This document shows positions 1 to 7,794 of a stretch of 20,374 bases of DNA, one piece after another. Source of the stretch: Lachnospiraceae bacterium (GTDB lineage: Bacteria; Bacillota; Clostridia; Lachnospirales; Lachnospiraceae). Each line of letters opens with the position of its first letter. Position 1 is the first letter of the stretch. The position numbers were made by a program, and so were the translations under genes. The notes below the pieces were generated by a model. The model saw nothing but the letters and a program-made list of their open reading frames with translations, had not been told where the DNA came from and made no database searches. Location: contig CAAGJU010000405.1 in assembly GCA_900770225.1 (NCBI GenBank), positions 1 to 20,374 on the forward strand. The letters are read 5' to 3'.

Positions 1-15
1 CACTTGTGCAAAAGT

Positions 16-144
16 GGGTGAATGACTTATTGACACGCCCCTCAGCGAGAGCGTAGTGGGGCGAAGCCACACGAGAGCCCGAGCTGAGGGAGGATCGCGA
101 GAGCGCGTAGCGCGTAGCGATCCGGTTATCATACTTATGACACC
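16..144. repeat. Hairpin-rich extragenic repeat element at the left edge
   Basis: No gene is visible in 1-195. Two inverted repeats sit side by side: CCCTCAGC (39-46) pairs with GCTGAGGG (83-90), and GGATCGC (92-98) pairs with GCGATCC (117-123). They are flanked by related direct repeats, about 16-36 and 124-143, both containing ACTTAT followed by GACAC. The right flank (123-144) occurs again, exactly and inverted, at 11544-11565. The layout resembles an extragenic palindromic repeat family; a mobile origin is inference. The element may continue left of the window. Confidence 0.6.
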
Positions 145-195
145 CACATCATAATATGGGAACAGATTCAATGAATGACGATATACACAGGATAC

Positions 196-234
196 AAAAA
201 CCCCGCCCGGATACAGAAGCCGGTGCGGGGTTTT
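196..234 (-). terminator. Rho-independent terminator downstream of the GDPD-like gene
   Basis: CCCCGC (201-206) pairs with GCGGGG (225-230). The stem is flanked by five A on the left (T run when read on the minus strand) and four T on the right. It lies about 25 bp past the stop of the minus-strand GDPD-like gene and is symmetrical enough to act in both directions. Confidence 0.8.
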
Positions 235-259
235 ACTGACGTTTCATTTTCTGTTTATG

Positions 260-1093
260 TTATGGCTCAATGTAGTCAAAGACAACAGATGCGCCGTCTG
301 TCTTTGCTGTCTCATAATCATCGATCGAGCGAACCGTAGTGACAACTCTCGGCACACGGTATACAAGCCGGCAGAGGCAGAGGCTCAGATTCTTCTTCTG
401 ATCGATCGGTGTGGAAATGTAATCCGGCTCGGTGATGAAATTGATCAGCAGACTGCTGGTGAGAAAATCGATCAGCCGGCTAACGAAGGTCGAACCGCTC
501 CTGTAGGAGAAATCCGTCTTCTGTCCGCGGATGTATTCATTCCTCTGCTTCTTATACCAGCGGAGCACGCGCGCATCGATGGACTCAATGGCAAAAACGC
601 CCTCATATTCATCAACGATCTCGCAGACCTCATCGCAGAGGCTGTCCGCATTGTCCTCTTCCACCTGCAGATCCAGAACAACCGGCACCTGACCGTTCAC
701 CAGTTTCAGTGCCTCATCCAGTGTCATGATCTCTTCATCCGTGCCGGAAAGCTTCAGTCCGCGCAGATCTGCCAGCGTCGAGTTCTCAACGGAACCACTC
801 GCACCCGTCAGACGCTCCAGTCTCGTATCGGCAAAAATAACCGGAATGCCGTCTCTTGTCAGACGCACATCCATTGTGATGCCGTAACCGTGATCGATGG
901 CATTCTGATATGCAGTTTTGCTGTTCTCCGGAACCGTCGGATCATTATTAGTAAATCCTCTGTGTGCATAATCATATCGACGCAGCTCGGAAAGATCCGG
1001 TTTATTGAAGATCCTCGGCTTCACTGCAACTGTCCAAGCAGCCAATGCCGCCACGCATGCGCCGATCACTTTCTTTGCGTTGTTTTTACTCAT
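260..1093 (-). CDS. Glycerophosphodiester phosphodiesterase-family protein with degenerate active site
   Basis: A 277-residue protein. The start chosen is the ATG at 1093, preceded by AGGAGG at 1101-1106; a longer reading to 1147 has no better site. The N-terminus has one hydrophobic stretch (about residues 9-25) that could be a membrane anchor or uncleaved signal. The GDPD TIM-barrel family is recognised from AHRG (43-46), PENS (55-58), MDVRLTRDG, the DEALKLV region and an RGQ segment. In active GDPDs the ExD metal pair and a second catalytic His (HD) follow. Here ExD reads TMD (about 73-75) and HD reads AD (about 88-89). The fold is clear but ordinary phosphodiesterase chemistry is doubtful. 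The gene lies 91 bp downstream of mgtE on the same strand and may share its transcript or use its own promoter. Confidence 0.85.
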   Translation of the reverse strand: MSKNNAKKVIGACVAALAAWTVAVKPRIFNKPDLSELRRYDYAHRGFTNNDPTVPENSKTAYQNAIDHGYGITMDVRLTRDGIPVIFADTRLERLTGASGSVENSTLADLRGLKLSGTDEEIMTLDEALKLVNGQVPVVLDLQVEEDNADSLCDEVCEIVDEYEGVFAIESIDARVLRWYKKQRNEYIRGQKTDFSYRSGSTFVSRLIDFLTSSLLINFITEPDYISTPIDQKKNLSLCLCRLVYRVPRVVTTVRSIDDYETAKTDGASVVFDYIEP

Positions 1094-1137
1094 CTCACAG
1101 CCTCCTGTATCAATGAAAAAAATTACGTATTTGCTAC

Positions 1138-1146
1138 AGTATACCA
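1138..1146 (-). promoter_or_regulatory. Candidate extended -10 promoter for the GDPD-like gene
   Basis: On the minus strand TATACT (1138-1143) is directly preceded by TGG, an extended -10. The hexamer 17 bp further upstream is a poor -35 (TTCCAT). It lies between the mgtE stop and the GDPD-like start, about 45 bp before the start codon. Confidence 0.35.
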
Positions 1147-1184
1147 CAGCCGTTCACCCGATGGAACCGGCATGAAAATATTAA

Positions 1185-2561
1185 TTACGTCACAATGTGC
1201 AGGATATGCGTTGCCAGGGCAAAATAAATGCTGAGTGACACCGCATCGACGATCGTCGTGATCAGCGGGCTGGCCATAACGGCCGGGTCAAATCCCATCC
1301 GGTCCGTGACCATCGGCAGAATGGCACCGATCGTTTTCGAGAAAAGAACGACGCACACCAGCGTCAGACACACGATCAGCGCTATTTCCGCAGAGATCCT
1401 GTCCAGAAGCAGAAGCTTGAAGAAGTTAACAACAGCCAGCGTCACACCGCAGCAGAATGCCACGCGGATCTCCTTCCAGACGACACGGAACAGATCCCGG
1501 AATTTGATCTCCTGCAGCGATAGACCACGAATGATCGAAACACTCGCCTGTGAGCCGGCATTACCACCGGTATCCATCAGCATCGGAATATAAGCCGTCA
1601 GCACCACATATTTGGCCAGCGCATTCTCATAGCTCGTGATGATCGCACCGGTGAATGTCGCGGAGATCATGAGAAGGAGCAGCCACGGGATACGTTTCCT
1701 GAACGTCTCAAAAATCCCCGTCTTCAGATACGGCTTCTCCGAAGGAATAATAGCCGCCATCTTCTCGATATCCTCGGTGGCCTCTTCCTGCATGATATCG
1801 ACCACATCATCGATGGTGATGATGCCGACCATACGATTCTCCTTGTCAACGACAGGCATAACCGTAAAGTCATATTTCTGCATCAGCTGTGCGGCTTCCT
1901 CCTGGTCTGTCATCGTCGTCACGCTGATGACGTTGTCGTTCATTATTTTTCCGATCAGAGCATCCTGCGGCATGATGAGCAGATAACGAAGCGCCACCGT
2001 ACCCTTCAGCACACGCTTGTTGTCGAGCACATAGCAGACATTGATCGTCTCGGAATCCAGTCCGATCTTGCGGATCCTGTCGATGGCATCCTGTACCGTC
2101 ATCTCTTCCCTCAGATCGACGAACTCGACAGTCATCACCGATCCGGCGGAATCATCCGGATACTGGAGCAGGTGATTGATATCCTTTCGCGTCTCAGGTG
2201 AGGCGTTGGCAAGGATTTTTTTTACTACGTTCGCCGGCATCTCCTCCAGAAGGTCCGTCGCATCATCGGCCATCAGATTATCGATGATGTTCGAAGCCTC
2301 TTTCTGCGACAGCTGCATGATGATGTACTTCTGATCATCAACCTCCAGCATGGGAAAAACATCGGCAGCCAGGTCCTTGGGCAGGATCCTGAACATCTTC
2401 AGGGATTCCTCATCCTCCATGGAGTCCATGACAGCCGCGATATCCGCTTCGTTCATATCAGCCACTTCGTGTCGGAGCTTACTGTACTGCTTGGTCTCCA
2501 GTAATTCTATCAGCTGATCACGCATTTCATCACTGCTCTGCTCCATATTTTCCTCTGCCAT
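1185..2561 (-). CDS. mgtE: Magnesium transporter/channel MgtE
   Basis: A 458-residue protein of normal family length. The ATG at 2561 is chosen because AAAGGAGG ends six bases upstream (AGGAGG at 2568-2573); the longer reading to 2594 would swallow this site. The order is the acidic cytosolic MgtE N-domain (about 10-110), two CBS domains (about 135-260, with PDDSAG just before and MPVVDKENRMVGIIT in the second) and a five-helix membrane domain (about 290-458) with the hallmark DTGGNAGSQA. The Asp in TTIVD near residue 439 matches by position the pore Asp of characterised MgtE. The family conducts Mg2+ inward and closes when Mg2+ binds the cytosolic domains. No M-box riboswitch is evident in the short upstream space, so Mg2+ control may be at the protein level only. 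Confidence 0.96.
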   Translation of the reverse strand: MAEENMEQSSDEMRDQLIELLETKQYSKLRHEVADMNEADIAAVMDSMEDEESLKMFRILPKDLAADVFPMLEVDDQKYIIMQLSQKEASNIIDNLMADDATDLLEEMPANVVKKILANASPETRKDINHLLQYPDDSAGSVMTVEFVDLREEMTVQDAIDRIRKIGLDSETINVCYVLDNKRVLKGTVALRYLLIMPQDALIGKIMNDNVISVTTMTDQEEAAQLMQKYDFTVMPVVDKENRMVGIITIDDVVDIMQEEATEDIEKMAAIIPSEKPYLKTGIFETFRKRIPWLLLLMISATFTGAIITSYENALAKYVVLTAYIPMLMDTGGNAGSQASVSIIRGLSLQEIKFRDLFRVVWKEIRVAFCCGVTLAVVNFFKLLLLDRISAEIALIVCLTLVCVVLFSKTIGAILPMVTDRMGFDPAVMASPLITTIVDAVSLSIYFALATHILHIVT

Positions 2562-2621
2562 GGAACGCCTCCTTTCTCCCTTCAGAAACCACATTTTCCG
2601 ACGTCTTCGGACGGCTACATC

Positions 2622-2630
2622 ATATTAGCA
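2622..2630 (-). promoter_or_regulatory. Candidate extended -10 promoter for mgtE
   Basis: On the minus strand TAATAT (2622-2627) is preceded by TGC, giving an extended -10 about 60 bp upstream of the mgtE start. No good -35 is seen. It is divergent from the tRNA promoter at 2678-2706. Confidence 0.3.
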
Positions 2631-2677
2631 GAATACAGCCGAAAATGCTATAAAACCACAGAAAATCAAAAAAGTTA

Positions 2678-2706
2678 TTGACATTCCGACAGGACTGCGA
2701 TATAGT
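2678..2706 (+). promoter_or_regulatory. Promoter of tRNA-Arg
   Basis: A perfect -35 TTGACA (2678-2683), a 17-bp spacer and -10 TATAGT (2701-2706) point to transcription starting near 2713, about 35 bases before the mature tRNA. It is one of the best sigma-A type promoters in the window. Confidence 0.85.
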
Positions 2707-2747
2707 TTCATTTGCTGGTTGTGAGAAAGAAAACTTCAATCAGTTGT

Positions 2748-2821
2748 GTGCGTTTAGCTCAGCTGGATAGAGCGTTTGGCTACGGACCAAAAGGCCGGGG
2801 GTTCGAATCCTCTAACGCACG
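2748..2821 (+). tRNA. tRNA-Arg (anticodon ACG)
   Basis: The full cloverleaf can be drawn. The 7-bp acceptor is GTGCGTT with AACGCAC, followed by discriminator G. The D arm is closed by GCTC/GAGC. The anticodon stem TTTGG/CCAAA holds loop CTACGGA with anticodon ACG at 2782-2784 (read as ICG, decoding CGN Arg codons). A 5-base variable loop follows, then a T arm with loop TTCGAAT and two G-T pairs in the stem. The CCA end is not encoded. It is a single-gene unit between its own promoter and terminator. Confidence 0.96.
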
Positions 2822-2827
2822 CTTTGA

Positions 2828-2855
2828 TAAACCGCAAATGCACAGCATTTACGGT
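2828..2855 (+). other. Trailer hairpin after tRNA-Arg
   Basis: AACCG and AAATGC pair with GCATTT and CGGTT, leaving a small apical loop and a bulge. It lies a few bases after the tRNA 3' end and before the terminator. It may guide 3' processing of the precursor, but that is inference. Confidence 0.4.
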
Positions 2856-2863
2856 TGTTGCGT

Positions 2864-2895
2864 AAAAGAGCAGTTGCTTTTGCAACTGCTCTTTT
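2864..2895 (+). terminator. Terminator of the tRNA-Arg unit
   Basis: A perfect 14-bp stem (2864-2877 with 2882-2895) encloses a TTTT loop. The stem ends in four T and is followed by a T-rich stretch. The A/T ends also make it plausible on the opposite strand, where the GGDEF-EAL transcript arrives. Confidence 0.9.
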
Positions 2896-2921
2896 GTTAT
2901 TTCTGACTATATTTTTTCAAT

Positions 2922-2957
2922 AATCCAGCATGCTGGCAGCTCCCAACATGCTGGATT
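2922..2957 (-). terminator. Inverted repeat downstream of the GGDEF-EAL gene
   Basis: AATCCAGCATG (2922-2932) pairs perfectly over 11 bp with 2947-2957. It lies about 20 bp past the stop codon of the minus-strand gene. There is no strong T run after it on the minus strand, so it may be an mRNA-stabilising hairpin rather than a true intrinsic terminator; the tRNA terminator just beyond could finish the job. Confidence 0.45.
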
Positions 2958-2978
2958 TCTATAGTCATTATCAACTGA

Positions 2979-5693
2979 TCAATCCGGCAGCAGCGTTTCC
3001 CGCTTCATACACTCAGCCGCATCCTCCGCCTTCAGCGGCCTGCCGAAGTAATACCCCTGAATGCCGTCGCAGTGATAGTGTTTGAGCCGCTCGTACTGCT
3101 CTCTCGTCTCCACACCCTCACAGATCGTCTGCTTGTGCAGATCATGTGCCAGCGTGATGACATCCCTGACAAAATAATCGTTTTCATCGGTCAGATGTGT
3201 ATCCACGATCGTCTTGTCGATCTTCACCACGTCAACCGGGATGTAATTCAGATAATTCAGTGACGAATAACCGGTGCCGAAATCGTCCATCAGCAGCGTT
3301 ACACCCATGCTCTTCAGCTGGGTAAACAGTTCCTCCGCTGCCTTGTTATTGTCGATGAACAGACTCTCCGTAATCTCAATCTTCAGTTTTTCCGGCGGCA
3401 CATGATATGTCTCCAGCATATTTTTCAGGAAGTACACGTACTCGACATCATCCAGCTGCTCCGCCGAGTAGTTGACGGACACCGGCGGCACCTCCAGTCC
3501 CTGCCTGATCCATTCGGAAATCTGGCGGATCGTGAGCTCTGTCGTGATTCTTCCGATTCTGCGGATCCAGCCGTTTTCTTCGGCGATCGGAATGAATACA
3601 CCGGGTCCGATCCTGGAGTCCCTGATGCGGACCAGTGCCTCGAAGCCTTCCAGCGTTCCGTCCGACGTTTTCACCTGCGGCTGGAACAGCATATACATCT
3701 CTTCTTTTTCAATGGCATCCAGGATGGCCTTGCGGAGCTGGTCGCGCTTATGCTCCTCATCCTGCATCTCCCGGCTGAAAAATGTGTAGGTATTCTTGCC
3801 GCGTTTTTTCGACTGCAGCAGGGCAAGCTCCGCACCAACCAGAAGGTCTGCCGCGCTGATGCCCGGCTCCGAATTGGCAATACCACAGCTCACATAGACG
3901 CTGATGGAATCGATCCCCATGCTGTGACGCTGACGGAAAATATCCAGAATCTCCCTCATCACAGGATCCGAAGCCTCTACATGACGTCCATAGAGCAGGA
4001 TAAGAAATTCATCGCCGCCGAATCGGGCAACCTGTCCGTTGTTTCTGTCAACGACAGCCTGCAGTTCCCGGGCAAATTTTTTCAGGAGCCTGTCGCCCTC
4101 CTGATGGCCGTAGGTCTCGTTAATATCCTTGAAATTATCCCCATCCACCAGAATCAGCGCATATGGTTTATCAACAAGACGCGAATCCTGATGCATCCTG
4201 TGTATAGCGGTCTGTCTGTTGAGAACGCCGGTGAGCACATCATGTTCACTGGCAAACAGAAGCTGCGTTGCCGTTTCTCTCTGTGAGGCCTCTGCTTTTT
4301 TCCTCTGACCCACTTCCACACGGCTGCCCGCAAGGATCAGCAGAAGGCCGCTGATGACGATCAGCAGCGGATAAAATACGGAGCCGAACTGGCTGTTGAA
4401 GGTCACAGGCTTACTCAGAACGAGCGTATTTTCCGGCAGGCGGCTGAGCGGTACGTTGAATTTCTTCAGCGCATCATAATTTGCGACCAGTGTTCCGTCC
4501 ACATCGTCCGAGAGCGGGATATCCTTCATCTGAATATCTCCGTCAAGAACCTTCATGACATTTTTTGCCGCTTCTCTCGTCGTAAGGTCGAACCGAACCG
4601 TCTTGCCCGCCAGCACGCCGTTATAATATCCGCCGATCGAATTGCGCAGCACCGGTACCGAGGCGGCGCCGCAGATCTTTTTTGTAGATCGGTCTACGGA
4701 ATAAAAATTGCCGTCTGCGTCTGTCGAGGCATTCAGCTGAAGCAGAATGGTCCCTGTCTGATACTGCGAGATTTTCTTTTTGAATTCATCCTGCGTGTAG
4801 TCGCCGAAATTGATGGCATCCAGCGTGATATGACTGTACTTATCGTCTTTTCCAATCTCCTGATACAGTCTGTAATAGCTGAGCCCTGCATTCGAATTGT
4901 CATAGATAGCCACAATTCTGTCCGTATCCGGAAGTATCTGCAGTCCCAGATCCAGCGTGGCGGCGATGTTATCACTCTCCAGATATCCGGTAAAATTCGG
5001 AAATTCCTCAGCCTCTTCGGCGAGGCTTTTATCATTGATACCGAAAAACATGACCGGAATATCGCTGAACAGTTCCTCCCGGTTGTCAAGGGCAAAGCGA
5101 AGTGCGGCGTCATCTCCAAGCATGACAGCTGAATAATCCTGTCTTGCCATGCATACCCGCACTTTCTTCAAAAATTCATAAACATCAAAAACGGTTCTTT
5201 TTTCATAGGAATCCATACTCAGTGTATTCAGGGCGACATTATGATAGGCAAACACACCCTGCATACCCTGCAGCTGATCGGAATAGGTATTGTACGTGGG
5301 ATCGTAGGAAGAAATGAACAGGACTGACCGGCCACTGTCGGGTGCCTGTGCATCTGTCCCGCTGGCGGGTGTCTGTGTATCTGACCCGCTGCCGGGTGTC
5401 TGTGTATCTGTTCCGTTGCTGTCTGCCACAGTATCTGAGCCATCACCTGTATCGTTCATCCGGTAACGCACCAGCGCAGCCCCGGATATTCCCTCGGCGA
5501 TCGTGGTCTCATCCTTTTCCGGCAGGCCGGTACCCGACCAGTTGCCTGTGCTCCTTAAAAGAAAGCCTGCGAGTGCCGCTGCACCGGCAATGACGACGAT
5601 CAGGCCCAGCAGGGTGAGTATTCTGCCATGATCGGCCAGTTTCACCCCTTTGTCGCTGTGAATTATCCTGTTTTTCCTGTTCTGAATGTTCAT
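2979..5693 (-). CDS. Membrane GGDEF-EAL c-di-GMP enzyme with extracellular substrate-binding-like sensor
   Basis: A 904-residue protein starting at an ATG with AGGAA upstream. A basic N-terminus leads into TM1 (about 24-47). A Ser/Thr/Pro linker with three 9-residue repeats (about 94-120) follows, then a region like periplasmic substrate-binding proteins of the ABC type (about 121-425), TM2 (about 437-457), GGDEF (about 481-640) and EAL (about 651-895). The cyclase motif is intact (RFGGDEF, 557-563); no RxxD inhibitory site precedes it. EAL residues are also intact: EALVR (685-689), the Asn of SVNYSAEQL, EITES, DDFGTGYSS (803-811), KIDK, CEGVET and QGYYFGRPL. Both synthesis and breakdown of c-di-GMP are therefore possible, probably gated by an extracellular ligand; the ligand is unknown. 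It is the last gene of a leftward run, 85 bp after the TadZ-like gene. Confidence 0.93.
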   Translation of the reverse strand: MNIQNRKNRIIHSDKGVKLADHGRILTLLGLIVVIAGAAALAGFLLRSTGNWSGTGLPEKDETTIAEGISGAALVRYRMNDTGDGSDTVADSNGTDTQTPGSGSDTQTPASGTDAQAPDSGRSVLFISSYDPTYNTYSDQLQGMQGVFAYHNVALNTLSMDSYEKRTVFDVYEFLKKVRVCMARQDYSAVMLGDDAALRFALDNREELFSDIPVMFFGINDKSLAEEAEEFPNFTGYLESDNIAATLDLGLQILPDTDRIVAIYDNSNAGLSYYRLYQEIGKDDKYSHITLDAINFGDYTQDEFKKKISQYQTGTILLQLNASTDADGNFYSVDRSTKKICGAASVPVLRNSIGGYYNGVLAGKTVRFDLTTREAAKNVMKVLDGDIQMKDIPLSDDVDGTLVANYDALKKFNVPLSRLPENTLVLSKPVTFNSQFGSVFYPLLIVISGLLLILAGSRVEVGQRKKAEASQRETATQLLFASEHDVLTGVLNRQTAIHRMHQDSRLVDKPYALILVDGDNFKDINETYGHQEGDRLLKKFARELQAVVDRNNGQVARFGGDEFLILLYGRHVEASDPVMREILDIFRQRHSMGIDSISVYVSCGIANSEPGISAADLLVGAELALLQSKKRGKNTYTFFSREMQDEEHKRDQLRKAILDAIEKEEMYMLFQPQVKTSDGTLEGFEALVRIRDSRIGPGVFIPIAEENGWIRRIGRITTELTIRQISEWIRQGLEVPPVSVNYSAEQLDDVEYVYFLKNMLETYHVPPEKLKIEITESLFIDNNKAAEELFTQLKSMGVTLLMDDFGTGYSSLNYLNYIPVDVVKIDKTIVDTHLTDENDYFVRDVITLAHDLHKQTICEGVETREQYERLKHYHCDGIQGYYFGRPLKAEDAAECMKRETLLPD

Positions 5694-5778
5694 ACTGATT
5701 TCCTGTTAACCGTACTTTCAAAGCCGGCACATGTTTCGCACGCCCGCTCTGCTGCAGTACGAACGATAAGAGGTTTCA

Positions 5779-6852
5779 TCACTGCTGATCTGTAAGCCTC
5801 AGCGCCACATTGTAAAATACCGGATCCTCTTCGGCATCCACCCAGTTTGTGTGGGTGAGAATGGACCCGAATACCGTATTGTTCGGTATTTTCATCCCAT
5901 CGGAATGATATTCATTGGACAGAAGGATACATTCGCAGGTAGGCAGTGCTCCTGTATTGCGCAGGAGCCGGCTCATCTTGCGGCTGGCGATCTCGTTCGG
6001 CTCGGTCACCAGAATCATCGCTCTGGCCCTGTTCATGATCTCCTGCCTGCCGCATGTCATCTCCGTGCCCAGATCCAGAATGATATAATCAAAATCTTTT
6101 TTATCGGTGAGAATATCCAGCAGCACCTTCAGATGCTCATCCTTCAGTCCCATGGCCCTCGGTGTCTTCTCAAAAGGAAGAAGGTAGGACACCTCATCCT
6201 GTGCGATATTCTGAAGGATAGTCCAGTAGGTATCCTCATCCGGATGCTTCAGTTTTTCCGCCAGATCATCCGAGGCGTAACGTTCCTCCCGGAAGAAAGC
6301 GGACAGGCTCTGCGTCGGATCGCTGCCGATGACCAGGACCTGCTGATCCAGCATCTTCAGCTTTCTCGCCAGTGCCTGGCAGATCATGCTCTTTCCGCAC
6401 CCGCCGATGGGCGAATACACACCGATGATCTGCGTATCTCTTCTCTCATCCTCGCCGAAAGTCTCTTCCCCGGGATCTCCGGCCGGCGCCGCAGTCTCCG
6501 TATCGCGGCTGTTCTCCAGGACGTTCTCCATCCGGTCCAGCAGCTCCCGGCTGTCGGTATTTTTCAGAAAGACATCCACATGTTCCGGGTATATTCGGTC
6601 GCTGTCGAGCTGATCCGTCATAAGAAAAATATGATGAATCATCTGCCCTGTCAGCTGCTCTCCGTAATTTTCATCGTCCACGACAAGCAGGTCGATCGAC
6701 TGCTGTTCGGAAAACCAGGCGTCTACATACCCGGCATCCGTAATAAACTGCACTTCCGCCATCCGGGAAAAACGACGGATGACATCTTCCTCTATATTTT
6801 TCAGGTAATCATAATCCGTATCAATGATCACCAGCTGTGGTTTTTTCTTCAT
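5779..6852 (-). CDS. TadZ/CpaE-like atypical ParA/MinD ATPase
   Basis: A 357-residue protein; the ATG at 6852 has AGGAG eight bases upstream. The N-terminus (about 5-110) looks like a degenerate response-regulator receiver fold (VIIDTDYDYL, DLLVVDDENY). An acidic linker leads to a SIMIBI P-loop ATPase (about 140-350) with Walker A SPIGGCGKS (147-155), a DPTQSLS switch (178-184) and Walker B-like YIILDLG (256-262). The signature Lys of ParA/MinD deviant Walker A (KGG) is Ile here, an atypical feature known in TadZ/CpaE proteins. Those proteins localise Tad/Flp pilus machines. No cpaF, tadB, tadC or pilin gene lies in the window, so it is an orphan or works with a locus elsewhere. Its neighbour is the FHA protein, a common partner in clostridial tad-like loci. 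Confidence 0.82.
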   Translation of the reverse strand: MKKKPQLVIIDTDYDYLKNIEEDVIRRFSRMAEVQFITDAGYVDAWFSEQQSIDLLVVDDENYGEQLTGQMIHHIFLMTDQLDSDRIYPEHVDVFLKNTDSRELLDRMENVLENSRDTETAAPAGDPGEETFGEDERRDTQIIGVYSPIGGCGKSMICQALARKLKMLDQQVLVIGSDPTQSLSAFFREERYASDDLAEKLKHPDEDTYWTILQNIAQDEVSYLLPFEKTPRAMGLKDEHLKVLLDILTDKKDFDYIILDLGTEMTCGRQEIMNRARAMILVTEPNEIASRKMSRLLRNTGALPTCECILLSNEYHSDGMKIPNNTVFGSILTHTNWVDAEEDPVFYNVALRLTDQQ

Positions 6853-6880
6853 TTCAAAAGCTCCTGCAAACTGCCGACAG

Positions 6881-6943
6881 GTCAGACTGCCGCCGGATCA
6901 GACTCCCGCCGGATCAGACTCCCGCCGGATCAGACTCCCGCCA
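6881..6943. repeat. Four 16-bp tandem repeats between the FHA and TadZ-like genes
   Basis: Unit GATCAGACTCCCGCCG occurs at 6896-6911 and 6912-6927, with a last-base variant at 6928-6943 and a slightly altered 15-base unit at 6881-6895. The array fills most of the 95-bp gap and ends about 28 bp before the TadZ-like start codon, just clear of its ribosome binding site. Confidence 0.9.
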
Positions 6944-6947
6944 GATC

Positions 6948-7778
6948 TCATTCTACGTTGAAGGTGTAATCACCGAAGCGAAGCACGGTTCCTTCCCCGA
7001 TCGGGATCTCCATATGCGGCGTAATCCGCTGGTCGTTGACATAGGTTCCGTTTTCCGATCCTGCGTCCACCACGAAATAATTGATGCCGTTCCAGCCGAT
7101 GATCGCATGAACCGGATCTATTTTTTCCGTGTCGCTGATCGTTCCTTCCGCCTCTCCGGGATCCGATCCGATCCGGAAGGTATCCTGTCGCACCGTAAAC
7201 ACACAGGGCTCCGGTGTGTTGATCCCCCTGAGGATGATCTGGGATTCCGTCTCATTGCGCATATCCCGGAGATCCAGCGTGTCCATCAGTCCGCGCCAGT
7301 CACCGAAATTCTTACTCTTCTGATAATCGATCTGCCGGCAGATAAAGCCGCTCTCATCCTTGACGGAGATCATATCCTCAATCAGCGTGTAGAGCCTTCT
7401 GGCATAGATCACGCTGTTCTCGGATTCCGGCGGAACCAGTGCGGGGACGCAGATCAGCCGGACGTCCTTCTGCACCTCATCAATATAAATGGAATCCGGG
7501 TCCCACAGTACATTTTCCAATGAGACAACAGCCGCATCCCTGAGATCTGATGCATGGATAAGGATCCTCTTCGCCACACCGCAGGTCTGATCCAGATTCA
7601 GGCCGGGCAGCTTCTCAGACAGCGGCGCGCAGCCGTCGGTAAAACAGGCGACCTTGACACGCTCGTTGTAATGTACCCAGCAGACGGGGAACAGACCGTA
7701 CTCTTCTCCATCTTCATTGATAAAATCTGCTGTCGCACGGTCCAGCAGCTGCTCATTCAGTAAAAATTCCCTCATCAT
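6948..7778 (-). CDS. DUF6382-like and FHA domain protein
   Basis: A 276-residue protein. Residues about 1-175 resemble the N-terminal domain found with FHA in Clostridia (DUF6382; assigned by pattern, not by search). Residues about 195-274 form an FHA domain: FRIGSDPGE (201-209), a central HA (224-225) and SENGTYVND (241-249). In phosphothreonine-binding FHA domains the motifs are IGR and SRxHA; here they read IGS and DPVHA, so the usual Ser and Arg contacts are missing although NGT is kept. A peptide or protein dock that does not need phosphate is possible. The gene starts 16 bp after aroD, implying coupled translation, with only a weak GGTGA site. ATG at 7778 or 7775 are equally possible. 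Confidence 0.8.
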   Translation of the reverse strand: MMREFLLNEQLLDRATADFINEDGEEYGLFPVCWVHYNERVKVACFTDGCAPLSEKLPGLNLDQTCGVAKRILIHASDLRDAAVVSLENVLWDPDSIYIDEVQKDVRLICVPALVPPESENSVIYARRLYTLIEDMISVKDESGFICRQIDYQKSKNFGDWRGLMDTLDLRDMRNETESQIILRGINTPEPCVFTVRQDTFRIGSDPGEAEGTISDTEKIDPVHAIIGWNGINYFVVDAGSENGTYVNDQRITPHMEIPIGEGTVLRFGDYTFNVE

Positions 7779-7794
7779 TTCTGTTCACCATCTG

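Noticed and set aside
2562..2677. M-box magnesium riboswitch upstream of mgtE
   Set aside because: The space between the mgtE start and the divergent tRNA promoter is only about 115 bp and no M-box-like stems were recognised.
2712..2906. 64-codon open frame across the tRNA-Arg gene
   Set aside because: It overlaps the mature tRNA and its terminator completely.
3402..4286. 294-codon plus-strand open frame inside the GGDEF-EAL gene
   Set aside because: It is antisense to conserved GGDEF and EAL motifs, lacks a ribosome binding site and shows no recognisable protein features.
6881..6943. CRISPR array
   Set aside because: The 16-bp units are directly adjacent with no spacers.
5851..6969. 372-codon plus-strand open frame across the TadZ-like gene
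   Set aside because: It mirrors a clear P-loop ATPase on the other strand and its end is made of the 16-bp tandem repeats.
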